From contig OU015675.1 in NCBI GenBank assembly GCA_907165275.2, positions 4,357,501 to 4,421,500 on the forward strand: a DNA stretch of 64,000 nucleotides, written 5' to 3'. The notes beneath the pieces are model-generated. The model had not been told where the DNA came from. It ran no database searches and was given only the letters and a program-made list of their open reading frames with translations. Source of the stretch: Zygaena filipendulae (lineage: Eukaryota > Arthropoda > Insecta > Lepidoptera > Zygaenidae). The translations under genes and the position numbers were made by a program. This document shows, piece after piece, positions 53,584 through 64,000 of this stretch (positions are counted from its first letter, which is position 1; every line of letters starts with the position of its first letter).

Positions 53584-53830
53584 TTATACATACCCAGACT
53601 GGAAAGTGGAACCCTGTGTTCATCATACAAAGTGCACCCCTACCGGGAATCGAACCCGGAACCTCTTGATTAGCGGGCAGGCATACCTACTACGCCAATC
53701 AGAATGTGAGTTAATTTATTTGTTTGTAACACTTTCACGCCTTAACTAGATATATTCAACCGATCATCATAACATTTTGCATAGGTATGTACAATATAAA
53801 TTGTCATTAGTTGCCTAAGTGCCTATTGCT
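53584..53830 (-). mobile_element. SINE head fused to a CCCGCGG-type repeat end
   Basis: 53584-53704 holds the tRNA-like part (CCAGACTGGAAAGTGG, GGGAATCGAACCCGGAACC, TAGCGGGCAGGCA). From 53705 the sequence turns into the distal end of the other repeat (TTTGTAACACTTTCACGCC, CAACCGATCATCATAAC). The junction suggests insertion of one into the other followed by loss. Confidence 0.6.
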
Positions 53831-54309
53831 ATCTACCACTGGTGTGGTATATCAATGAATAAATACACCTTAATACCTAGCTACCATTCGATTTATCTCA
53901 GTTGTATTATGATCTTACACATAAAAAGTACATCGGTAGGTAGGTACAGGTAGGAGCAATTAGATGTCTAATATACTCGGTTGTTATTTGGGCAAACTAT
54001 CAGGAGTATCTATCTACCTATCGGGGCACACGACACGCCCGGATCACGGCAGATACAATTAGCATGTGAAAACACCGCTATGTCCCGCGCAGCGCCGCGG
54101 GCGTCGCCTAATTGGACCTGTGTAAACTTACCCTGTTATCGGACTGCCCCGGGCGCTGGTGGTTGCTCCGCTACTGTGGACATGGCTTCATTTTTTAGCT
54201 ATTAAATATTTTGCACGCGGCTTGCGGTAGGACTAGCAGAACTTCACGCTTCGCGTCAGGAATAAACAACCCACTTAAAAGCGAAAAATAAACAATACAA
54301 AATAAAAAT

Positions 54310-54960
54310 TATCATAAAAAAAATTACCGACTTAAAAAAACACAAAAAAGCACCACACTAAAAGCTTGGAACTGTTATTCTTAACTTTTTAGTGTAGTGC
54401 ATTTTTGTGTTTTTTGAAGTCGGTTTAAATTTTTTTATGTTCAAATTTTGTTTACTTTTCTCTTTTAAGTGGGTTGACGTGGTTTGTGATTGCGTAAATA
54501 ATGTATATCTATGGAATCGCGAGTGCCATTTTCTGTGTCTGAAACTCATCATCAGATCAATAATAATAATAGATCTATGTGACATTTAAATGGGACCATT
54601 AATTCGGAATAAACCCCTTTCGAACAATAAAAGGATTTTGCAATGCGTACATAATATATAATATGTATATTACGGAGTTATGCCCGATCATACATAAAAA
54701 AATCTTTATAAAAATGAATCGTTCGTTTGTTCGTTTGTCTCACTAAAACTCGAGAATGACTGGACCGATTTGGCATATTATGATCTTGAAAGATTTGTGG
54801 GAGTTCCGGGAAGGTCTAAGCGGTGAGAAGTTTGAAGTTCCCGCGGGAATTCAGAAACTCACGCAGGTGAAACCGCAGGGCACATATGGTATTACTATAT
54901 ATAAACATCCGAATTGATAACCTCCTTCTTTTTGAAGTCGATTAAAAAGCGTTATTCGCC
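54310..54960. mobile_element. Decayed AACCGACTTC-type element with an inserted repeat
   Basis: An inverted pair at 54326-54425 (TACCGACTTAAAAAAACAC, GTGTTTTTTGAAGTCGGT) makes a short-armed hairpin like the larger one at 12110-12494. The right end at 54917-54950 (CCTCCTTCTTTTTGAAGTCG) closes the element. A plus-orientation CCCGCGG-type repeat (54697-54895) is inserted near its right end. Confidence 0.6.
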
Positions 54961-56844
54961 CTCCGTGCGAATCGAGACGTTTGGTTCCGTTCGGTGTAGG
55001 TACTTTTCTTTATAGATTTATTTTACACAATTTTTTTTACATACTTAGTCTAGACACAAAAACCCAGTGGGATCCCTTAGAGTGACAACGACAACTTCCC
55101 AAAACGACAACTTTCGAAAACGACAACTTTTATTTTAAGATGACAAATTCCTGGGATCATCGGATTTTAGTTCGGGTGTTATCGTCAAGCACGGACTGCC
55201 ATACCTATTTTTTGTGATTTTTTATTTCCTATTGGTAGGTACGTGAGTTAGATTGTCTGATTATTGCAAGTTCACTATGGACATTCAAGGAATGGAAACT
55301 GCAGCAAGTAACCTATTTGAGTAACTAAATACATAACAGGAAGAACTTCGTTCCTTTATATTATGGTGACTGGACCCCAAGGACTCTTTTTCTCTATCTA
55401 TCGTTCTGCTATACCATAATATCGATCTGAAAATTGATAGCACGTGGCGTATGTTTGATCCCTTATCAGTTGTCTGGTACCCATAGCACAGGATCCGCTT
55501 ATCTATGAGACCAGATAAGTATTATTTTTTTTATAATAACATTAACGAATAACACAATAGAGGCGACATATAAACGAAATACAAATAATAAATAATATAG
55601 TAGATAAGTTGAAATTTTTGCAAAGTCCATATCCATAGATGCTTGGCATTCCAAATCCGCTCGGCTAGCGCGCTAATATTGACTTCTTATTACGCTTGCA
55701 AGCCGCAGATATACTCAGGAGCGTATCGCTCGCGTTGGCGCCGTGCAGTTTGGATAATATTGGTGCAGGAGATAGTCGACGTCCAACGATTCTAATACTA
55801 ATATTGTACTCGGCTTAATATCTTGTCTAGTCTGGAGGGAGTCTGTCGGTATCTTAATGAGTGCTCGCAAGAGAGGGGGTTTATTGTTTCCGTATGAGAA
55901 CGCTTTTTTGAAATTTGAAATTAGGATTTTATAACTAGAACTAGAATCAACTAGAATCTGAAACAAAGCGGTTCGCTAAAGCTACCAAAGTTGCTTCTGC
56001 CATGCATAGAGCGATTCAAAATTACGTTCAAAATTAAAGCACGAAACCTATAGGTACTTCTATGTGTGTGTGAAACGACGTGACATGCACGTATTCCCTG
56101 ATTTATAATGGCTTCACTCTACATCCTTCTCACTCTATATCTTATTCTATGGCTATTAGATATTGGTTTTCTTTTTTTCTATGGATATTATCGCGTTACT
56201 TTTTCTTAAAATTTTCCCATAGGTAAGTAGGTAGTACCTAAGTTTTGAGAAATAATCTTTTAGATGTTCTACATTTAGATAAATATCCATAGGTACTAAT
56301 TATGATAGTTGCACCTATAATAAGCATGCATGATTGTCCCATAAAGTACTAAAAATACATAGAAATCAACTTTTAACAATTTTTATATCCACACGAAAAT
56401 TATTGACAGAACCGCCATCTTTGATTCTCGCTAAAACTCCCTTATAAGCCAGCCAGTTATTTTCTTTTTCATCTCGTATAAGTCGCCAGTTTGCGAGCAG
56501 TTTCTATACATAAATTAGTAAGTGCACGCATGGACGCAATCATCGTTATAGGACACAATAGGCATTATATTTGATATCCATCCAAACCCCATTGTCCTGG
56601 CACTGGAGCGCCTTTGTTTGCATCTTGACGGCTGAAACGCAACCCGAACCAATATGGCAGTCGCAAACGTCATTAAAAACAAAATGGCTGCGTAACGGTT
56701 ATTGTTTTAAGCGGCCCCAAGCCCACGATTTAAGGGTCTCTAGGTAAATATTACTCAATTAATAAAGATAATTAGGACGCGTACTATTTGTTTAAATTCT
56801 TGTTTTTACGATATATTATTATTATCTATATATAATACTAGCTG

Positions 56845-57310
56845 ATCCCCGAGGTTTGAACCGCGGTAATTTCGGAGTTCCAGAGGAAATTCCGGGATAA
56901 AAAGCACCCTATGTCACTCAGGATCACTTATTTAGCTTCCTATGTTTACCTAAGTGAAAGAATTTTCAAAATCGGTCCAGTAGATCCATAGATTACAACC
57001 TCACAAACTCCGGAGTTCCCGCAGGAATTCCGGGATAAAAAGTACCCTATGTCACTCAGGATCACTAGCTTCTTATAAGTGAAAGAGTTTTTAAAATGGG
57101 TTTAGTAGATCCAGAGATTACCCCCTACAAAATCACAAACTCACAAACTCCAAAGTTCCCGCGAGAATTCAGGGATAAAAAGTACTCTATGTCACTCAGA
57201 ATCACTGTAGTTTCCTATAAGTGAAAGAATTTTCATAATCGGTTCAATAGATCCAGAGATTACCCCTACAACATCACAAAGTCACAATTCACAAACTTTT
57301 GCCCTTTATA
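56845..57310 (-). repeat. CCCGCGG-type repeat, internally triplicated
   Basis: Three successive copies of a block of about 150 bp (AGTTCC...GGGATAAAAAG, CTATGTCACTCAG, GTGAAAGA, AGATCCA-AGATTAC) start near 56875, 57012 and 57152. Only the first has the CTAGCTGATCCCC head and only the last has the TTTATAATAC end, so the internal block was duplicated in tandem inside one repeat. Confidence 0.75.
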
Positions 57311-57599
57311 ATACATACATATGAGTATCTATAGATTTTCGCGTTTCATACAAATAGGCTGATAAGTTCTTTTTTGGGAACCCTAGCCTAAAAGGACTGC
57401 ATACTTACAACGCTATCTTGTTTTCTGCTGCCGATGCCGTCATGTGAATAATTTAAAATAACGTAATTTATGAGTCATTGATTTTTAATTAGGTATCTAA
57501 CTAAGATATTTGTCTCTTAATTTCATTGCATTATAGAATGTATGTACAATAGATGGAGCATTAATATAAAATATAAATACTAAATTAATAATAATCTAA

Positions 57600-57860
57600 T
57601 ACATATATATAAATCACGTTGTTTGTCCGCGATGGACTCCGAAACTACTGAACGGATTTTGATAAAATTTTGTAACCATTTATAATACCTATGGGCCAAC
57701 TTAAAAGATAGGATAGTTTTTATCCCGGAATTCCCGCGGGAACTCCGGAATTAATGTGGACAACAGCTACTGTCAGGGGTACAAAGAACTTTTTCCCCGC
57801 AATTCCCGCGGGAACTCCGAAATTACCGCGGATGAAATCGCGCGGGACAGCTAGTATAAA
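57600..57860 (+). repeat. CCCGCGG-type repeat with doubled core
   Basis: Plus orientation, from CGTTGTTTGTCCGCGATGG to GCGCGGGACAGCTAGTATAA. The GGAATTCCCGCGGGAACTCC core occurs twice, near 57725 and 57802. Confidence 0.7.
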
Positions 57861-59474
57861 TAATAAATTAAACAAGGAGGAGGTCAGAAGGAACATAATA
57901 TTTAAGGGACCACCCTTAATAATAGCCTTTAAATATTCAATTCTCCTCTCAAATATTAAACAAACAACATTTGTTTTACTTAATCCAATAACATTAATCA
58001 CTTATATTTATCATAAAAAATACGGAGTTTTTAGTAGATCAATGACGATTTTCAGAAAAACGCCGCCGGATCATACTTATTTCTACTCTCCTTTGTACTG
58101 TCGCCAATGCACCGACAATATACCTACAATGTACATATTTTATCTATGTAACATGTTACAGGAAGGCATGCACTAGCTCTCTCTAGGTATGTAGGTAGTG
58201 TATGTGTTTATAAATCTTGAATAAAGCAATCAATAAATCCCAAGGCTAACTACTTGGTACAAAACTAGGGTCACTGCAGTAACTGTAAAATAATTTTGAA
58301 CCTTCAGGTCGAAAATAAAATTATTAAAATTTAGGTAACAATAGTGAAGAGCATCAAACAGCATTTTACATATTTCTGCGAAGAAGCGTTTTATTTGGAA
58401 CGTAAATCTTGGTCGTAGTTAATAGTTTTAAACAAATTAGACTGCAGTTAAACTATAATGGGCGAGGTATGTTTACAATGGGTTTTATAAAGACGGATGG
58501 ATCTGGTCGGCGCCGCCGATTGATCGGAAAACACAGCGATGATTGAACTTTGATAGAAGCCAGTATTTTTGATAAATAAATACCCTTTAGTGATGTCCTC
58601 ACCTCTACGAAAATAATCAATTTTATCGATACCATATAAGTTATACGAGTATGTCATATATTTATTTGACAATGCTTATTACATGCTTAGTTTCTGGGTT
58701 CTTTGATTTCCAAAAAATCTTAAGTTTATTCCACAATTTGTAGCTTTATTGAATTTTTATTACAGTACACTTAAATTTAAATGAAAATAACAAAAAGTTA
58801 AATAGGTTAAAACAATTAAAAAAGTTTTTCTTTTCTTATGAGGTCAATAATGAAATACCCAATGAATATTGTTAGCAGTTTCGTCTTATAGATAAATAAA
58901 ATCGGAGTTTATTTCTGTAACATTGAGGCAGTTTATTGACCTTGAAGCGTTATTTGATGCATGCCGACTTATAAAAAATTTGTAGGGCTTTTTCTATCCG
59001 CCTGTCCGAGTTAAACTTTTACTGAACTAATTCTCATGAAAATTGGTAAGTACTTAGTTATTAGGAAGATATTATCCAGAAATATATACGTGAATGGCAA
59101 ATTCGAGTGAAAAACCATCAGGCATAGTTAGATATTTTATTAATAAAAATGCAACTCTAAAATCTCTTCACTCATAAAATTGTCGACAAAAACCTTATAT
59201 CATCTTCCTTATGGCACATCACTAAATTGAGATATCCATCAGTGCACAATGTAAACTGTGTGCGTTTAGGTGAGGCGCTGTTTTTATTCGGGTCGTATTT
59301 GACGGGCGATGACGTCCGAGCGCCCGGCATGCAAGCAGGCCGCACCGCGCGCAGAACAGATAGAACATCGACTCAGTTTAGTATGGAAACAGATGAAAAC
59401 CAGTGTCGCCGGCTGATTTTCGCGCACAAAGCTATACATCATGCACATGAAGAGAATGAATATTCATTTTTAAC
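57861..59474. other. Gene-free stretch
   Basis: No supported exon. A GC-richer patch at 59255-59400 (GGGCGATGACGTCCGAGCGC) has an 85-codon frame but no domain; it could be a non-coding first exon or promoter of something outside the window. I cannot tell. Confidence 0.4.
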
Positions 59475-59702
59475 CAACTTCTAAAAAAGGTGGAGGTTCT
59501 CAATTCGACTCTATGTTGTTTTTTTTTTGTATGTTTGTTACGCGATTACTCGAAGACGGCTGGACCGATTTGACAAATTTTTTTTTGGTTTAAAAGGGTA
59601 TACTCTCGAGGTGGTTCCATTGTCATGCGAGAAGTCAAGGTCTGATGATGAAATCTTGGAGAAATCGGCGTCACTCTTAAATCGCCATATACGCGATAAT
59701 TG
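59475..59702 (-). mobile_element. Truncated AACCGACTTC-type element
   Basis: AACCAACTTCTAAAAAAGG, then GGAGGTTCTCAATTCGACT, GACGGCTGGACCGATTTGAC and GGGTATACTCTCGAGGTGG, which match the inverted right part of the element at 12110-13364. It ends abruptly near 59702. Confidence 0.65.
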
Positions 59703-60169
59703 AAGAAGAAGAATTAAATGCCATTTTGTACACATCTGATTGTGCGTATATTGTATAATAGAAAATATATTTGGGATGCCAGCAAAGTCAGTTTAGGGAA
59801 GTTATGAGCATTTGTTCATAAGCGTCGTGCGCTCTGTCTCACCTGCATTGCTTCTCTAGTTAGTATATTCTTTTCTCTACAGCAAAGCGCTGCTGTCAGC
59901 TTCAAGCGAGACGTGGTCAAGACAATTACTGCACACCACAGTTACGTATTTTGGAGTGACGCCTTTTCTAAATTGAAACGCTATATTATCATAATCAATA
60001 TCGTAGGCTCGTAGTTACCTATTGCTTAACGCAGGTAAAGGGTAGAATTCTTAGTAAAATATGCACACGTAGAACTCATGTTTTATGGGATTCGGTTAAT
60101 CTGTGTTTTGTGAAGAAACATCTAAATTGTTTAATAATAATGAATGTATGAACATTATCACCTAGCGCT

Positions 60170-60501
60170 AATTGGCTACTTGACAAAAAATTTTTTTTTA
60201 GTCCGTCGTGTAGATTAGTAAAAAATATTGGACACGTATTTTTTCTTTTTTTACGTACTCAAAAAATAACAGAGATACATTGAGTTGAAATTTCGCGTGA
60301 CGTCACAATTCAGTGCGGTTTGTATGGCGCTTATAATGAATATTGACGTCACGAGCCCCCCACCCTAAACTTTAATGCGCTTTATCTATGTTCATTTTCA
60401 TTAAATTGAAAAAGCAAAAAATACGTGTCTATTATTTTTTTATTTTCTAACTGACGGACTAATTAGAATTTTGATATTCATACCTTGGAGAATACCCAAT
60501 T
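60170..60501 (-). mobile_element. Palindromic 332-bp MITE-like element, copy 4
   Basis: Reverse complement of 1421-1752 at near identity, including outer flanks AATTGGCTACTTGAC and GGAGAATACCCAATT and both TGACGTCA octamers. Confidence 0.75.
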
Positions 60502-63500
60502 AATCCCGAACTAAGAGTATTATGGGTTTATTTACTAATAAACTTTTTTTATAAGTCTCCCAAAAACAGCCGTTTATACCCATTTAACATTTTTTTCCTA
60601 ATGAAGAGAAGCATTTTAAGACATCAATAATAATAAGATCTGTCTGTACGTAAAACTTAGATGTATACGACACACCATTTAAAAAAAACTTTTTATCAAA
60701 GCGACCAAAAAACATTTTAAATGACAGTTTTGCTTAAATTTCAAAAAGGTGAAAATAAATTTCTCTACTTCGTTTTTAGGCGGGCGAGGTCCTCCGGTCT
60801 TACAAAAAGACCTCAAATGTAAACACAGGCAAACAGTTTTAAAGAAAATACTGTTTCTTTTTTACCAATTCGTCTATACTCTATAACATAATATTTGAAA
60901 AAATGAAGACCCCAGTTCTTGGCCCATTGAAGTAGCTTACTACGCGTGTCTCGTAATTGCCCTAAATACAAGACTACCCACCACATTTCGTTCATGCAAC
61001 AACTAATTAGCCTCGAACCGTTAACGAACCATACATTGTTAAAAAATTGATTCCACCAACATTTTGCCTGTTTGTCTCTTTGGCTGCCGTGTTTGACCTT
61101 CAATGCTACAAATAAGAATGGCTAAAAGCTTTTTTGGTCTGCGATTTATATGATTTGACAAAAAATAAAAACAAAACACGCTCTGTAACTTAGGGATAAC
61201 TGTGAAATGACCACGACTAAAATCATACCTATAGGTAAATAGAGAGAAAGAGATGGTTATATAGGATTCGTATCGCGTTTTCCCGTTTTTTCAATCGGAT
61301 CTGCAAAGTTCCAAGAGGTCATAGCACGCCCCCCAGATGGTAGCTCGGGGGTAAACAAGAGAATAAAGATTTCTCTCTCTATGAATAAAATAAAAATAGT
61401 TAGAGATAATATAGGCTGATAGTAGCTGAACAAGGAATATGCCGACTTGTTTCTTACAATGATACCTACCGTTTTCATAATAACTGGAGTGTATTAACTT
61501 GTGATGCAGAGTTAAGAGTTGCTAGACGTGACGTCTCTACATATCTATTATGATACATCTAGCAGATGAATCGATAGAAATTATAATGGAAAATTGTTTC
61601 AATGTTTACATTGGATGTTAGAGAATACTATAAAAGCATAATATAGCTATTCTATGTTTTCTACCGTAAAAAAAATATTTGCAGATAGAGACATTTACCA
61701 TAACAAGCTAGTAACATTAGAACGATTTAACAAAAGTATTGAAAGAAAACACTTGAATGAGAATAGAACGACAGAAAGTTTTGTGTGGTGTCACCCTATG
61801 ACCATAACGGTAGTCAATACCCTCAACAAACCATAGTAATTTAAATTATTATTTATACAATATGTCAGAGGTTTAAAATTAAAATCCCACTAATTGATTT
61901 CCGTACTAAAATAATTGTTTCTAAACATTCGCAATTGATCACCTCTGCGAGATTGTTGTGCACTACCAACGTCTTTATAGCATTTATAGATTATTCATTT
62001 TCTATATGGTATCGATACTTTTATGTGATTGTTTGGCTGTCGTTTAGTCTGTCTTCGGATATCGACTATAATTGCCAGTTGTGATATATAGCTAAACATT
62101 TGCACGCATATTGTGTCCAATGACTATGGCAATAAGGTAAATTTTTCTATATTTTAGCGAATTCTTAACATTACCTATCGTCCTTTACCGTGAAACTTTT
62201 TAGTACCTCATATATTAGGTTATTACCTTGAGTTCACACACGGTTTGAAGTCGATGATATTTTTTAGCGTTATTCTTTATTGCCTTTCTGCAAGACCAAT
62301 CTTTGATTAGGAATATAATTATGTGAATTCGGATTCAGTTGAATGAAAACGAAAAGGATGGCTGTAGTGTATATATGTATAGGTGTAAGTATGTATGTTT
62401 CTGATTCAATATTAAGTGTTCGTTTCACAAATATTGTTAATCCTAATTTAATGATCGAATTAGGACAAATTTAAAGGACTTGGGTCGCGTCTCGTGCTAT
62501 AGCTAAAAATGCGTTCACACAGTTTGGACACTTCGAATACTTAATTTTTTATACGGCCTCGAAAAAAGACCTTTTAATATTATGTAGTAAATACACTAAA
62601 TAAATCACTTATCGAGTAGATCTGTGTGTTGTGAAGTGGATTATTATTATTATTATTATACTTAATTTCTGAAAGTGTGTGGACTGCAGTCCACCGTGAG
62701 GGCCCAGCACGGATCGGTGGACTTCACACACGCCTTCGGATTGCTTCCAATATAGTAAGTATGTTAGGTTTTGATATATATCCTAACTTTACGACATGTA
62801 CCTACATAGATCAGAAAATATTTATAAATCAACCCCAGACTCCTGTTCTCTAAGTAGATAAGGTTATTTTTTTTTTTTTTTCAATTTATTGGGCTAATAA
62901 ACAGTGTGTACAATATATACTTATAGTAACTTACTTAGCTAAATTTACCGATTGTACCACCAAAACCATTAACCACAAGTTACTAGAAAAATAATAATAA
63001 TATAATAGCTGTACCTCGCGGTTTTACCCACGGTAATTTCAGAGTTCCCGTGGGAATCTCAGATTAGAATATAGCCTATATTACTCAAGGATAACGTAGC
63101 TTTCTACTTGTGAAAGAATTTTTGAAATCAGTCTAATAGTTTTTGAGTTAAATCGTAACAAACAAACAAAAAATCAAATCTTTCCTCTTTATAATATTAG
63201 TATAAATTAATTTTCTATCGAATTCAGACCTTCAATTCCATAGATAATTGACATTGTTGCTTGGACCTATGGCTTGTCTAAAGGTACAGTTGTTCGGAGT
63301 GGATTGAAGATAACACAAATGCAGCGTATTGTTGCTGATTGCATTAAAATCGAGACATTTTGAATCTAGTCTAGACTTCAGCCAGTTCGCATAAAGTTCG
63401 TATTCTTGTTTATTGGGCCATTCGATTTAATCGATTTGAAAATTGGTGTTCTTAGGGGTAGAATAAAATATTAGGTGATCAACATAAATGTGATAGGTAA

Positions 63501-64000
63501 AAATCTATAGACCTATAGGTAAATGTATAAAAAATTTAGCATCTTAGATTCCTGTATTTTATTGTACTTCTTTATTAGTCTCTACCGTATTATTGTTATA
63601 TTTCTTATTTGTAATTTCACAGTGTTTTAGTGTACCTAACTGTAAAGCTGTGAGAAATTTTGTGTAATAAATGAATAAATAAAATTATAATTCCCCGTAA
63701 TTATTATGTAATAATCCACGCATTTATCATATTGACTGTAATATATAGGTACTCTGTAGTCTACAGGGTATTTTCCGTGACGTGACGATCATTAGGCTAA
63801 AAGTTTTTACTTCATAAAAATACTTACAGGTAAGCCTATAGAAATTTCATATTTAATTTTATTGATATTGTTCGTGGGAGTTCTTTGGGTAGGAAAAGTA
63901 AGTGTGAAATTAGAATTCAGATTAGAATTAGTTCATTCACAAAGAATGAAGATGAAGATACTCTATATAGAGAAAACTAACATTTCGCATTTTGGTTTAA
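60502..64000. other. Gene-free end of the window
   Basis: No supported exon on either strand. At 63005-63200 is a CCCGCGG-type repeat (GCTGTACCTCGCGGTTTTAC to CTTTATAATATTAG). At 62675-62735 is a hairpin-forming block (GTGTGTGGACTGCAGTCCAC with GGTGGACTTCACACACG) that I have seen in lepidopteran retroelement tails. Near 63640-63690 an ATAAATGAATAAATAAAA end may be a LINE tail. Confidence 0.45.

Noticed and set aside
53981..54205. 74-codon frame with several Cys and Pro residues
   Set aside because: No signal peptide, splice context or family resemblance; likely chance in a GC-richer patch.

Overview
The window is nuclear DNA of an insect, almost certainly a moth or butterfly. Genes have short GT-AG exons. 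The intergenic DNA is AT-rich and packed with repeats I recognise as typical of Lepidoptera: short repeats with a CCCGCGGGAATTCC core that end in CTAGT, elements with AACCGACTTC ends, tRNA-derived SINEs, foldback MITEs, Tc1-like elements and a Ty3/gypsy LTR element. Names rest on reading the translations against remembered families. No database search was possible.

Layout. 1-357: 3' end of a non-LTR retrotransposon. 662-1356: last exon of an unidentified regulator with an eh1-like motif. 2163-4756: repeats and unannotated DNA. 4765-17594: a tandem duplication of a 4.9 kb unit, each copy carrying a complete six-exon gene for an IMPACT homologue (RWD plus UPF0029 domains, a Gcn1-binding inhibitor of GCN2). 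The second copy has grown by about 3 kb through later insertions. 17279-22691 (-): SLX4/MUS312, the nuclease scaffold. Its last exon lies inside the second duplicated unit, so the first unit carries an orphan copy of that exon with a lost splice acceptor. 22877-23285 (-): a 99-residue membrane protein. 24325-31689 (+): a MALT1-type paracaspase, rebuilt as seven phase-compatible exons. 33294-35536 (-): MAIP1, a mitochondrial m-AAA-protease partner. 36821-42483 (-): a young Ty3/gypsy element with target duplication GATTT, near-identical LTRs, a tRNA-Trp primer site and a frame break early in gag. 43056-46687 (+): MAT1, the RING subunit of the CDK-activating kinase. From 46688 to the end I find no host gene: a decayed Tc1 element, a SINE split by a 930 bp TA-flanked element, and scattered repeats.

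The genes do not form an operon or pathway. They are ordinary housekeeping and signalling genes (translation control, DNA repair, mitochondrial quality control, immune protease, TFIIH kinase) in a transposon-rich setting. The most informative features are structural: the IMPACT duplication with its trapped SLX4 exon and datable nested insertions, a SLX4 splice acceptor apparently made by a SINE tail, a perfect 150-bp inverted repeat, and several MITE families with visible termini. I found no convincing new defence or biosynthetic system.
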